A stretch of DNA of 64,000 bases. Origin: JAOAFT01 sp035390885. GTDB taxonomy: Bacteria; Bacteroidota; Ignavibacteria; UBA10030. Positions 36,967-46,072 of the stretch are shown one piece after another. A program made the position numbers and the translations under genes. Under the pieces are notes generated by a model. That model had not been told where the DNA came from. It did not search any database and was given only the letters and a program-made list of their open reading frames with translations. Each line of letters opens with the position of its first letter. Position 1 is the first letter of the stretch. The stretch lies in assembly GCA_035390885.1 (NCBI GenBank), contig DAOOUW010000002.1:18148-82147 (forward strand), given 5' to 3'.

Positions 36967-37638
36967 ATGCTACCAATCAAAGACATCAATCCACGACGCC
37001 GTTTCCCAATAGTCAACATTACAATAATTCTTTTAAATTGTCTCTTCTTTATATTCGAACTAAAGCTCGGACCAAGATTAGAGCAATTCATTATGTACTA
37101 TGGACTTATCCCAGCGAACGTTACAACTGCTGTCATTGCTGGTACGCTGCCGCTTAACATCATTGTGCAATTTTTTTCATCAATATTTTTACACGGCGGG
37201 TGGATGCATTTAATTGGCAACATGCTCTTTCTCTGGATATTTGGAGATAACGTTGAAGACAAGCTCGGACATGGGCGATATTTATTTTTTTACTTATCGG
37301 CTGGCGTTGTTGCATCGATTGTACACATCATTGTTGCTCCATATTCACCGCTACCGACAATTGGGGCAAGTGGAGCTATTGCAGGAGTCCTCGGCGCATA
37401 TTTAATCTTGTTTCCACATGCAAGGGTACTTACTCTAATTCCAATTTTTATCTTTATTCAAGTGGCAGAGCTACCAGCTTTTTTGTTAATTGTTCTGTGG
37501 TTTATTACTCAATTTTTGAACGGATTACTTTCATTAGGGATTCAATCTGTTGATAGCGGAGGAGTAGCATGGTGGGCGCACATTGGAGGATTCATTTATG
37601 GCGTCGTGCTTGCAATTCCTTTGAGGAAATACAGGTAA
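36967..37638 (+). CDS. Rhomboid-family intramembrane serine protease
   Basis: This 223-residue protein has six hydrophobic segments. Catalytic serine S135 lies in TIGASGAIAGVLGAY and catalytic histidine H205 in WWAHIGGFIYG, with the oxyanion-region HGGWMHLIGNMLFLWIFGD (H81, N85). Rhomboids cut single-span membrane proteins within or near the bilayer. All catalytic residues are present, so it should be active. It is the last gene of the dusB operon, followed 88 bases later by tmRNA; targets are unknown. Confidence 0.94.
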   Translation: MLPIKDINPRRRFPIVNITIILLNCLFFIFELKLGPRLEQFIMYYGLIPANVTTAVIAGTLPLNIIVQFFSSIFLHGGWMHLIGNMLFLWIFGDNVEDKLGHGRYLFFYLSAGVVASIVHIIVAPYSPLPTIGASGAIAGVLGAYLILFPHARVLTLIPIFIFIQVAELPAFLLIVLWFITQFLNGLLSLGIQSVDSGGVAWWAHIGGFIYGVVLAIPLRKYR

Positions 37639-37683
37639 TTTTTTAAGGAAACACGGCTTTGAAGCAAAATGAATAAATTAGGA

Positions 37684-37712
37684 TTGAAAATAATTGCTAA
37701 GGGTTGTATATT
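37684..37712 (+). promoter_or_regulatory. Putative ssrA promoter
   Basis: TTGAAA at 37684-37689 and TATATT at 37707-37712 are 17 bases apart, 14 bases before the mature tmRNA 5' end. Transcription would start near 37719, leaving a short 5' piece for RNase P to remove. Confidence 0.6.
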
Positions 37713-37726
37713 TAATATAACCCGTT

Positions 37727-38093
37727 GGGGGTGATTTGGCTTCGACGGGGATGAGGATGCATAGAATTGCATACCGTGGTCACCGTGTCCACGTTAACAA
37801 AGCGGTAAAACAATAAGTGCCAATTACGATTACGCACTGGCTGCCTAATTAAAATAGGCAACCCGTCGCTTATAGGTTCGCTCATCGGCCTGTAAGACGA
37901 CGTCGCTTAGATGAGCTAATCTTCGGATATTCTCAGGATTCGAAGATGAACACACCTAAAGTGTGATACTGAGATGGTGCAGGGTCAATCCTGTTCACCG
38001 GAGTTTCCTTGCACGAGAACCAAAGGTGGACTATGTATGTAGAAGTTCTATGGGTCTTCTCTTCGGACCGGGGTTCGAATCCCCGCACCTCCA
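37727..38093 (+). ncRNA. ssrA: Transfer-messenger RNA (tmRNA)
   Basis: This one-piece tmRNA of about 367 bases rescues stalled ribosomes. The 5' end GGGGGTGATTTGGCTTCG pairs with the 3' acceptor strand CACCTCC plus discriminator A at 38093. The T-arm CGGGGTTCGAATCCCCG is complete. The tag reading frame runs 37819-37848 from a GCC resume codon to TAA and encodes ANYDYALAA; the preceding TAAGT resembles the usual upstream resume signal. The genome reads CGA, not CCA, after the discriminator, so CCA would be added after transcription. Confidence 0.96.
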
Positions 38094-38134
38094 CGATTCA
38101 ATGGAACCTTTAGCAGACCTTCCAGGAAAAAATT

Positions 38135-38968
38135 ATGGGCAAAATGAAAATTCAATTTACGAAAATGACCGGCGCAGGAAACGACTTTATTGTTATTGAC
38201 GACCGTGAAAACAAGCTTAAGAGCCCATCTCGTCTAGCGTTTAAACTTTGTGATAGACGATGGGGAATTGGCGCAGATGGCTTAATACTTCTACGAAATC
38301 ATCCTCGAGCTTATTATGAAATGAAATACTACAACGCAGATGGTAGCTATGGTGGAATGTGTGGAAATGGCGGTCGTTGTATTGCTTATTATGCTATTTT
38401 GCACAAAATAGCGCCACCAAAGCACGATTTTGTTTCAGTGAATCACATTTATAAAGCCGAATCACTTGGTAATAATAAAATTGCGCTCTTAATGAAAGAT
38501 CCTACTCGTATTAAATTAAAACAAAAGCTATTTATTCCTGAATTGAATCATCACATTACATATAATTTTATTGATACTGGCGCACCGCACGTTGTAATCG
38601 ACATCAATGAATTTCCAATGTTTACCTTTGAAAATATCGAGATCGAAAAAATTGGAAGATTGATTCGATTCCATAAAGAATTCAAACCTGAAGGCGCCAA
38701 TGTAAATATCATTGAACGAAAGGGTTCAAGAATCCATATTCGAACTTATGAGCGAGGTGTCGAGGCTGAAACTTTAGCTTGTGGAACAGGTAGTATTGCC
38801 GCAGGAATCGTTGCACATTTGCTCTGGGGAATCAGTTCGCCGGTGATATTGATACCGAAAAGTAAAAGGACATTGCAAGTATCGTTTACCTCAAATAAAG
38901 GCAAAATTTCTCGAATACGATTGATTGGTCCTGCAGAAGTAGCTTTTACGGGTACTATGGAAGTTTGA
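38135..38968 (+). CDS. dapF: Diaminopimelate epimerase
   Basis: This 277-residue cofactor-free racemase converts LL- to meso-diaminopimelate for lysine and peptidoglycan synthesis. Both catalytic cysteines are present in their motifs: MCGNGGRC (C76) and LACGTGS (C216). The N-terminal TKMTGAGNDFIVIDD is canonical. An in-frame ATG at 38144 is an alternative start. The gene begins 42 bases after the tmRNA, with no clear promoter or terminator between, so it may be read through from the ssrA promoter. Use of meso-diaminopimelate fits a Gram-negative wall. Confidence 0.96.
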   Translation: MGKMKIQFTKMTGAGNDFIVIDDRENKLKSPSRLAFKLCDRRWGIGADGLILLRNHPRAYYEMKYYNADGSYGGMCGNGGRCIAYYAILHKIAPPKHDFVSVNHIYKAESLGNNKIALLMKDPTRIKLKQKLFIPELNHHITYNFIDTGAPHVVIDINEFPMFTFENIEIEKIGRLIRFHKEFKPEGANVNIIERKGSRIHIRTYERGVEAETLACGTGSIAAGIVAHLLWGISSPVILIPKSKRTLQVSFTSNKGKISRIRLIGPAEVAFTGTMEV

Positions 38969-39263
38969 TGCAACTTAATTGGATATTCTTATTTTAGATA
39001 TAATACATATTATGTTGAATTGTATGTAAGATTCTTTTACTACTGGTAACCACGTATCTATTCTCACAAACATCTTATTGCTCCCTTCTCTATTCACTGA
39101 ATTCTGATTTTAATCTTATTATTTCATCGAAAAGAATTCAAAAATCGGTGGACTCGACACAAACTATTTCTAACTCGCTTACAGAAATGGTATATCTAAG
39201 CAACAGTTGTTGCGGGCTTCTAAGGAATAATCCGGGTTAAGTTAGTATTGAGTTGCATTTAAG

Positions 39264-41516
39264 TTATGATGCGATCAACCGCTCTATTGCATTTGAGTAT
39301 GCTTCTTCAGCTCTTTCAACTTCTACGGATATATAATCGTTAACCATAAACTTACGGGAATCTGTAACTGTACCAATAAGCTGGATGTGTATATTATGTT
39401 TATGCGCTAGCTCTTTCATTCTATCAATGATTTCGTTTGAGTTGGCAGTACTTACTACAATTCGAGATTGTGATTCACCAAAGAAGGCAAAATCAGGTCT
39501 ATTGCTATCGAAATGGTATTTTATCGTAGCGCCGAGCTGATGATTTCCAAATAATGATTCGGCAATGGTAACAAGCAATCCACCATCAGATACATCGTGA
39601 GCAGACTTCAAGAGATGGCGCTTATTCATTGTTAATAAACAAGATTGAAGATTTTTTTCATAATTTAAATCAATATCAGGTGCATTACCTAAAGCTTGTC
39701 CATTGCACATCATTAAATATTCCGAGCCACCAATTTCACACCTATTAATTCCAAGTTCCCAGATTAAATCGCCTGCCATTTTAAAATTACTATCAAGGAA
39801 AAGATTTACATCATCTAAAATTCCGAGCATCCCTATTACTGGCGTAGGATAAATTATATCGTCAACACTTTCATTATAAAAGCTTACATTTCCACCAGTT
39901 ACAGGCGTTTCTAAAACTATACATGCATCGCTAATACCACCAACAGCTTCTGCAAATTGCCAGTAAACTTCCGGATCATACGGATTTCCAAAGTTAAGGC
40001 AATTCGTAATTGCTATTGGAAGCGCTCCAACACAAACAACATTTCGAGCCGATTCTGCAACAGCAATTTGTCCACCACGTCGAGGATTAAGATATGTATA
40101 TCGTCCATTGCCATCAGTTTTTAATGCTAATGCCTTTGTAGTGCCTTTAATTCTTACAATAGCAGCATCACCCGAGCCGTGAAGAATCGTGTTCGTCCGA
40201 ACCTGACCATCATATTGCTCAAATACCCATTGTTTACTTGCAATTGATGAACGACCCAGCATATCAAGAAATACCTGATTATAATTTGTTATTTCAGGTA
40301 AAGATAATGGATTAAATTGATGAACTTTCTTAAGATAATCAGGTTCTTTCCGTTCCCGAATATAAACAGGCGCATCTCCGCCAAGTACTAAACTTTTTGC
40401 AGGAACATTAGCCACAACATTCTTCCCTACTCGCACTGTTACATAGCCAGAATCATTAACTACTCCTATAGCTTCAGCTTCTAAGTCCCATTTCTTAAAG
40501 ATGTTAACAACATCATTCTCATGTCCTTTTTTAATAACAAAAAGCATTCGTTCCTGAGATTCTGAAAGCATAATTTCATACGGTGTCATCTCGTCTTCGC
40601 GCAAAGGAACCTTTTCAAGATCGATTTCCATTCCAGTATTTGCACGAGCGCTCATTTCTGTTGTGCTGCAGGTAATTCCCGCAGCTCCCATATCCTGAAC
40701 ACCTACTACATAACCCGTTTTAATAGCTTCAAGTGTTGCCTCTAAGAGCAATTTTTCTTCGAATGGATCGCCAACCTGAACTGCAGGTCTCTTTGCCTCT
40801 GAGGCTGCTGAGATTTCTTCGGAAGCAAAAGTCGCTCCGTGTATTCCATCTCGGCCTGTAGAAGAGCCCACTATCATTACTGTATTCCCTGCGCCTGATG
40901 CAGACGCTTTAGCAATTGATGAATGCTCTACAATCCCAACTGCCATTGCATTTACCAATGGGTTAATCCGATAGCACGGATCAAAATATACTTCACCCGC
41001 TACTGTAGGTACTCCAAAGCTATTTCCATAATCTCCAATTCCTTTAACGATGTTCTTAAACAAATACTGTACACGTTTATCATCTAAATTTCCAAAGCGC
41101 AGAGAATTCAAGGCAGCAATTGGTCTTGCACCCATCGAGAAAATATCTCGTAAAATTCCTCCAACGCCAGTAGCAGCACCTTGATATGGCTCAATTGCCG
41201 ACGGATGGTTATGACTTTCAATCTTAAAAGCTACTGCTAAACCGTCGCCAATGTCGATAAGCCCAGCATTTTCTTCGCCAGCGGTAACCAGAAGGTTTTT
41301 CCCAGATCGAGGTAAAGTTTTAATTAAAGCAATTGAATTTTTATAACTACAATGCTCACTCCACATCACGCTATAAATTCCGAGTTCGGTATAGGTAGGA
41401 ACTCTACCTAAAAATTTTATCATTAGATTATATTCATCTTCGGTTAACCCATGTTGAAGAGCTAATTCTAACGTAACCTTAGGTTCATCTTTTACTATTG
41501 GTCTATGCTTTAACAT
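39264..41516 (-). CDS. purL: Phosphoribosylformylglycinamidine synthase subunit PurL (small type)
   Basis: This 750-residue ATP-grasp-like AIRS/PurM-fold enzyme makes FGAM in purine synthesis. It carries the catalytic MWSEHCSYKNS (H55), the nucleotide loops GDGLAVAFKIESHNHPSAIEPYQGAATGVGGILRD and the second AIRS half with VTGGNVSFYNES. The length shows the small PurL form, which needs separate PurS and PurQ subunits; neither is in this window. It is the last gene of the long minus-strand run, 30 bases after mutS2. Confidence 0.97.
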   Translation of the reverse strand: MLKHRPIVKDEPKVTLELALQHGLTEDEYNLMIKFLGRVPTYTELGIYSVMWSEHCSYKNSIALIKTLPRSGKNLLVTAGEENAGLIDIGDGLAVAFKIESHNHPSAIEPYQGAATGVGGILRDIFSMGARPIAALNSLRFGNLDDKRVQYLFKNIVKGIGDYGNSFGVPTVAGEVYFDPCYRINPLVNAMAVGIVEHSSIAKASASGAGNTVMIVGSSTGRDGIHGATFASEEISAASEAKRPAVQVGDPFEEKLLLEATLEAIKTGYVVGVQDMGAAGITCSTTEMSARANTGMEIDLEKVPLREDEMTPYEIMLSESQERMLFVIKKGHENDVVNIFKKWDLEAEAIGVVNDSGYVTVRVGKNVVANVPAKSLVLGGDAPVYIRERKEPDYLKKVHQFNPLSLPEITNYNQVFLDMLGRSSIASKQWVFEQYDGQVRTNTILHGSGDAAIVRIKGTTKALALKTDGNGRYTYLNPRRGGQIAVAESARNVVCVGALPIAITNCLNFGNPYDPEVYWQFAEAVGGISDACIVLETPVTGGNVSFYNESVDDIIYPTPVIGMLGILDDVNLFLDSNFKMAGDLIWELGINRCEIGGSEYLMMCNGQALGNAPDIDLNYEKNLQSCLLTMNKRHLLKSAHDVSDGGLLVTIAESLFGNHQLGATIKYHFDSNRPDFAFFGESQSRIVVSTANSNEIIDRMKELAHKHNIHIQLIGTVTDSRKFMVNDYISVEVERAEEAYSNAIERLIAS

Positions 41517-41546
41517 ATTATATTTCCGTAAGTTAAATCGTTGATT

Positions 41547-43919
41547 TTAATTAAATTCTACAATTGTAATACCTGAGCCACCTTCATTCCACTCACCAAG
41601 TCTAAATGATTTTATGTGAGGATAAGTGGTCAAATAGTCTGAAATCTTCTTTCGAAGCTTACCACTTCCCTTTCCATGTATAATGCTAACTTCATGAAGT
41701 CCAGCTGAATATGCAGCATCTAAAAATGATTCTATTTCCCGAATAGCTTCTTCGCCTGTTTTACCTCTTAAATCAATTTGATTGGTTACTGTAGCAACAA
41801 TATCAGCGGATTGTTGAGATTGTAGAGGTGCTGATGTATAGGATAACTTTCCACTATTCTCCTTGATTAACTCACCAAGAGGAATATTAAGTTTTGCGTA
41901 AGAGGAAACTACAGTTGCTATTCCGTTTGAAATGGAAATAATTTCTCCTGTGCCTGATCCATTCTTTATCCGCACTATATCCCCTTTCTTCAGATTTTCA
42001 GTTTCTTGTGGAATGGATGTATCAACAGATAATTCAGCAAGCTTTGCAGAAATTGAATGAAGCGTTTGTTTCGATGCTTTGATTATATTCTTATCAGCAT
42101 TCTGCTCGCGTATTTCTTTAATAGTTTTTTCTATTTGAGCATAAGCATCTTGAACGATTTTTTTAGCATCTTCGACAGCACGTTTCTTTATTGTAGCTAA
42201 TTCATGCTTTATTTGAACAATTTTTTGCTCATACGTGTGAGTAAGTTCCTCAAGGTGTTTTTTCTCTTCTTCAGTTTCTTTAAGCCGTTGAGCGTATAAT
42301 TGAGTCTTTGACTCGATTTCTATCAAAAATTTTTCGAGTTGAACCCGTTCATTACCCAATTGCTTGCGTGAAAATGCAAGGATATCCTGTGGAAATCCTA
42401 TTCGTTCAGCTAATTCGAACGCGTAACTACTTCCTGGAATTCCATGACGATATCGATATGTGGGAAGAAGAGACTGTTGATCGAATTCCATCGAACCATT
42501 AACAACGCCTTCAGTTGTTGATGCAAATGCTTTTAATGTCCCGTGGTGCGTGGTTGCAATGGTAAGAGCGCCTCGTTTTGTCAATTCAGAAAGAACGCCA
42601 ATTGCAATTGCTGCTCCTTCTGCCGGGTCGGTGCCTGTGCCGATTTCATCAATTAGCACCAGTGATTTATTATCAGCGTTGAGTAGAATTTGCTTTAAGT
42701 AAATCAAATGTGAGCTAAAAGAACTAAGATCATTATCAATTGATTGCTCATCTCCAATATCAACAAATATTTTTGTAAATGGATAAAGTACTGAATCAGG
42801 CGAAGCGGGGATATGAAGTCCGGATTGTGCGCAAAGAGAAAGCAGTCCAACAAATTTGAGCGCAACAGTTTTGCCGCCAGCGTTAGGACCGGTAATAACT
42901 AACGTACGGTCATGCTTTCCAAGTTCAAGTGATAATGGAACTACATTTCTTCTATTTATATGCTGAAGAAGAATAGGATGCCGAGCATCATAAAGATGCA
43001 GATAGGGCTCGTCGGAAAATGTCGGCTCGTTTCCCTGCACCTCGATGGAATACTTTGCTCGTGCAAGCACAGAATCTATTTCAACAAGCGTTTGATAAGT
43101 TTGATGAAGTTCATCCTTAATTGATGTTACCTGTTTAGTAAGTTCTAATAAGATGCGATGGATTTCTCGTTGTTCTTTGAGCTGAAGCTCTCGAATTTCA
43201 TTGTTGAGCTCAAGAGTTTCTGCCGGTTCAACATACACTGTGGCGCCGCTTGCCGATGTTGAATGAATAAATCCGGGTACTCGATTTTTATGTTCTACTT
43301 TCACCGGAATCACCAGCCGACCATCTCGAGTTGTTATGATCTCTTCCTGTAAAAACTCATGTTCGGATACCTTCCGCATAATCGTTTCAAGATGTTTGCG
43401 TAGTTTATCGTAGGCGGCATTAAGAGCATGTCGAATATTATGTAAATCCTTGCTAGCGCTATCTTTCACTATCCCTTGTGGATCAAGTGCATTTTCTAAA
43501 TTGTATTCGAGTATTTTTTCTATCACAAGGCTCTGACAATACTGAGCAAGAATTGGATATTCTTGCTGTCGCTTTCCAAGAAAATGTCGAAGCTCTCTGG
43601 ATATTTTTAGTATCGTTAATATATCAAGAAGCTCAACAATGGTAAGAGCCTGATTTTCAACTTCTGCCTTTTTGAGACTGAGTGTAATATCTCTAAATTC
43701 ATTTAAAGGAACAGCCGATTCTTGAAGGAGCAGACTTTTCCCATCTGTAACTTTCTTTAACTCGTCTTGAATTTCAGAAACAGCATATTTTGCTCGAAGT
43801 TGAAGTAACTGCTGCTTTCCTCCTGTTGAAACAGCGTATCGAGAAATATGTTGCAAGAGTTTATTGAACTCGAGCTTTTCACATACACGTTCAATTTCGC
43901 TAGAAATTTCTTGATACAC
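41547..43919 (-). CDS. mutS2: Endonuclease MutS2
   Basis: This 790-residue ATPase has a MutS core/lever domain, the ABC-type ATPase with Walker A TGPNAGGKTVALK (about 342-350) and Walker B SLVLIDEIGTGTDPAEG, a long charged coiled coil (about 520-620), a KOW-like segment (KKGDIVRIKNGSGTGEI) and a C-terminal Smr domain with DLRGKTGEEAI and IIHGKGSGKLR. MutS2 lacks the mismatch-recognition domain; it limits recombination and, in some bacteria, splits collided ribosomes. It follows cvpA by 7 bases. Confidence 0.97.
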   Translation of the reverse strand: MYQEISSEIERVCEKLEFNKLLQHISRYAVSTGGKQQLLQLRAKYAVSEIQDELKKVTDGKSLLLQESAVPLNEFRDITLSLKKAEVENQALTIVELLDILTILKISRELRHFLGKRQQEYPILAQYCQSLVIEKILEYNLENALDPQGIVKDSASKDLHNIRHALNAAYDKLRKHLETIMRKVSEHEFLQEEIITTRDGRLVIPVKVEHKNRVPGFIHSTSASGATVYVEPAETLELNNEIRELQLKEQREIHRILLELTKQVTSIKDELHQTYQTLVEIDSVLARAKYSIEVQGNEPTFSDEPYLHLYDARHPILLQHINRRNVVPLSLELGKHDRTLVITGPNAGGKTVALKFVGLLSLCAQSGLHIPASPDSVLYPFTKIFVDIGDEQSIDNDLSSFSSHLIYLKQILLNADNKSLVLIDEIGTGTDPAEGAAIAIGVLSELTKRGALTIATTHHGTLKAFASTTEGVVNGSMEFDQQSLLPTYRYRHGIPGSSYAFELAERIGFPQDILAFSRKQLGNERVQLEKFLIEIESKTQLYAQRLKETEEEKKHLEELTHTYEQKIVQIKHELATIKKRAVEDAKKIVQDAYAQIEKTIKEIREQNADKNIIKASKQTLHSISAKLAELSVDTSIPQETENLKKGDIVRIKNGSGTGEIISISNGIATVVSSYAKLNIPLGELIKENSGKLSYTSAPLQSQQSADIVATVTNQIDLRGKTGEEAIREIESFLDAAYSAGLHEVSIIHGKGSGKLRKKISDYLTTYPHIKSFRLGEWNEGGSGITIVEFN

Positions 43920-43926
43920 AGTACTG

Positions 43927-44514
43927 CTATTTAGATTTGTTGTTTGGAGTAGGTTTAGATTTATCAGTTTTGGCTTTTGGTTCTGGAGAAGTTGTGGACT
44001 TATCGCTTGAAACTTCGTCTTCGATTTTTTCTATTACTTCTTGAGATTCTTTGTGTATTGTTACAACTACATCGAGAATTTGAGGAGCTACATTGACAAT
44101 TGGTTTATACAATTGAGATGTCTTAATAAGGTTATGGCTTGGAAACCGATAAACGGTAAGTACCATAAGAATAGCACTCATAAATATAACGCCTTCTATC
44201 AATCCAATCGCAGCGCCTGCAATTTTATCTCCTAAACCGCCAAGCTTATATTTGCCTGCAATGATTCTATATAAAATCATCTGGAGAATACAAATGCCAA
44301 GGAAAACAAGAAGAAAAGAAATTGTTGGAGCTTTTTCAGATGAAGCTACTCCTGCAGAAATAAGAAATTCACCAACGCTATGTCGAGAGATTTGTGCAAT
44401 GTACAGCGCAAAAAGCATTACAACAGTAGCCACAATTTTTTTTACAAGCCCATCGCGAAATCCCCAGAAAATTGTTACAAGAATTGGGAACCCGATAATA
44501 ATATCTAATAACAC
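43927..44514 (-). CDS. CvpA family membrane protein
   Basis: This 195-residue protein has four hydrophobic segments at about 1-22, 27-47, 64-84 and 97-120. It starts GTG-LLDIIIGFPILVTIFWGFRDGLVKKI, which matches the CvpA/colicin V production family (DxxxxxxxxxxGxxxGxxxxL pattern). The C-terminus is a soluble acidic then Lys/Pro/Thr-rich tail. The family affects envelope integrity; its molecular role is unresolved. It lies 3 bases after yqeY and 7 before mutS2. Confidence 0.82.
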   Translation of the reverse strand: MLLDIIIGFPILVTIFWGFRDGLVKKIVATVVMLFALYIAQISRHSVGEFLISAGVASSEKAPTISFLLVFLGICILQMILYRIIAGKYKLGGLGDKIAGAAIGLIEGVIFMSAILMVLTVYRFPSHNLIKTSQLYKPIVNVAPQILDVVVTIHKESQEVIEKIEDEVSSDKSTTSPEPKAKTDKSKPTPNNKSK

Positions 44515-44517
44515 GGT

Positions 44518-44967
44518 TTATTCACCTAATTTTGCTCTAACGAGTTCCTGCACCGTTCTCCCGTCGATTTTACCTTTTAGTTCCTTCATCGCAAGAGGCA
44601 TTACTTTCCCAAAGTCTTTTGCTGAAGTTGCGCCAACCTGAGCAATAATTTTTGCAATAAACTCCTCAGCTTCTTCCCTGCTCATTTGTTTCGGCAGGTA
44701 TGATGAGATAATATCCAATTCCCGTTTTTCTACATCAGCAAGGTCGTTTCTCCCTGCCTTCTCATATATTTCGATAGCTTCTTTACGCTTTTTCGCTGCA
44801 GAAAGAAGAATAGCCACTTCATCATCAGGCGTAAGCTCTGGAGCTCCTTCCCGTTTGGAAAATTCAATAAGTTGTGCGCGTATCGAACGAACCGTGTTCA
44901 GAAGTAATTGATCGCCTGATTTCATCGCAGATTTTAAGTCTTCACTAATTCGTTGCGTTAAGTTCAA
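44518..44967 (-). CDS. GatB/YqeY domain protein
   Basis: This 149-residue protein matches the YqeY family from its N-terminal helix (LTQRISEDLKSAMKSGDQLLLNTVRSIRAQL) to the C-terminal GatB-like domain (DFGKVMPLAMKELKGKIDGRTVQELVRAKL). The start is TTG at 44967 with AGGAG upstream; the next in-frame Met would remove conserved sequence. The family resembles the tRNA-binding tail of GatB, but this organism's copy stands alone. Its function is uncertain. It is translated with cvpA, 3 bases downstream. Confidence 0.92.
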   Translation of the reverse strand: MNLTQRISEDLKSAMKSGDQLLLNTVRSIRAQLIEFSKREGAPELTPDDEVAILLSAAKKRKEAIEIYEKAGRNDLADVEKRELDIISSYLPKQMSREEAEEFIAKIIAQVGATSAKDFGKVMPLAMKELKGKIDGRTVQELVRAKLGE

Positions 44968-45020
44968 TTAAAATTTCTCCTTGTACAGTTTTCAAAACAA
45001 AGCTTGAACTTTCTGAGGAC

Positions 45021-45317
45021 TCAAATTTCAATAAGTGTCAAATATTTTGAAGTTCCGGGTTTCAGCATGGTTTCTAATTTATTGACCAGCGATTCGCTAT
45101 TTTCATTCATATTATCTTCTAAAGCTTCGTACTCATCCATTGAAGAACAGGTGAATTGTTCTACGAAACAATTTTTCTTTCCTCGCTGTTCAAATATTGC
45201 ATATTCTTTTTTCTGTTCCTCGATAAAATGACGTTTTAAATCTTTGACAAGCTGGAGATAATCTTCACGTTTTGCATCTTGAATTTCATAAGATATTTGA
45301 AGAATAACTTTTGGCAT
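45021..45317 (-). CDS. Small unrecognised protein with dimeric alpha/beta-barrel-like pattern
   Basis: This 98-residue protein has no signal peptide or membrane segment. Its order of strand, helix, strand, strand, helix, strand (VILQISYEI; REDYLQLVKDLKRHFI; YAIFEQRGKKNCFVEQFTCSS; MDEYEALEDN; KYLTLIEI) resembles small ferredoxin-like antibiotic-biosynthesis-monooxygenase/DUF-type proteins. No catalytic residue is identifiable. It sits 27 bases after the YIP1-like gene in the same direction. I regard it as a real gene because of its regular fold pattern and spacing. Confidence 0.68.
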   Translation of the reverse strand: MPKVILQISYEIQDAKREDYLQLVKDLKRHFIEEQKKEYAIFEQRGKKNCFVEQFTCSSMDEYEALEDNMNENSESLVNKLETMLKPGTSKYLTLIEI

Positions 45318-45344
45318 ACATTTCTCTTAATTTGTGAACGATAT

Positions 45345-46043
45345 TCAATACATTAACTTACAGCTATAATATACGATTCCAAGCGCTATGATAAAAGTAA
45401 AAAAATTTATAAAAATGCTTCGGGTAATTGAAATTTGGTACGTAATTTTAGAGCCAATAATGGCTAAATAAAATGACCATCCAAAGCTTGCACCCTCGAA
45501 AAATTGAAGAATATAGTATAAAAGTGAATTTAAAATTGCAGGAGATGGATTTGAAGTGAAGTAATACATTCCAAAGGCTTGTAGCTTAATTGGCATCAGT
45601 ATAAGAGAAATAAGAGAATAAGGAGCAAATGCAAAGGCAAGAAGCGATAGTGCATTCTGAAAAGTAGCACGTCTGAGGGAAAATTTTGCTAATAGTGCAT
45701 GCATTAAGGATAGAATAATGCTTAAAGCAATTCCAGTTGCAATGCCTCTTAACATTATAACAGATAAAACGTTAATCAAGTTGTCATAAGAGTTACCTAA
45801 TCGTAAAAAAGCAAAAGCAGAAAAAATAAGAATTGTGCCAAACAACGAAAAAAGAATGATCGAATAGTTTTTATGCTCAGCAACTGCAATTGTACGAAAA
45901 GTAGCTTTCGGTCGCTCAATAAGTCCCCACAATGTAGAGAACAAATCAATATTAGGTACACGATTTTGTATGTAAGAATGACAGCGAGTACATCGAAACG
46001 AATAATCTTCGTTTGAGGCGCCACAAATCGGACAGGTGATCAT
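45345..46043 (-). CDS. YIP1-like membrane protein with N-terminal zinc ribbon
   Basis: This 232-residue protein starts with a zinc-ribbon motif CPICGASNEDYSFRCTRC (two CxxC pairs 11 residues apart) and the linker LIERPKATFRTIA, followed by five hydrophobic segments (about 60-78, 88-112, 125-150, 170-190 and 205-228). This layout matches bacterial YIP1-domain proteins, whose function is unknown. It is 29 bases after apt and 27 bases before the small ORF at 45317-45021. Confidence 0.75.
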   Translation of the reverse strand: MITCPICGASNEDYSFRCTRCHSYIQNRVPNIDLFSTLWGLIERPKATFRTIAVAEHKNYSIILFSLFGTILIFSAFAFLRLGNSYDNLINVLSVIMLRGIATGIALSIILSLMHALLAKFSLRRATFQNALSLLAFAFAPYSLISLILMPIKLQAFGMYYFTSNPSPAILNSLLYYILQFFEGASFGWSFYLAIIGSKITYQISITRSIFINFFTFIIALGIVYYSCKLMY

Positions 46044-46072
46044 TGCTTTACTAGCATAAGTAACTGGCTTTG

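Noticed and set aside
37963..38199. Open frame across the end of the tmRNA and into dapF.
   Set aside because: It lies inside a structured RNA gene and overlaps the better-supported dapF start; its product resembles no protein.
39200..39213. GCAACA-GT-TGTTGC inverted repeat between dapF and purL, considered as a terminator.
   Set aside because: The arms are only 6 bp with a 2-base loop and no T run follows on either strand.
44252..44641. 129-residue plus-strand frame over cvpA and yqeY.
   Set aside because: It is antisense to two recognised genes and has no coding pattern of its own.
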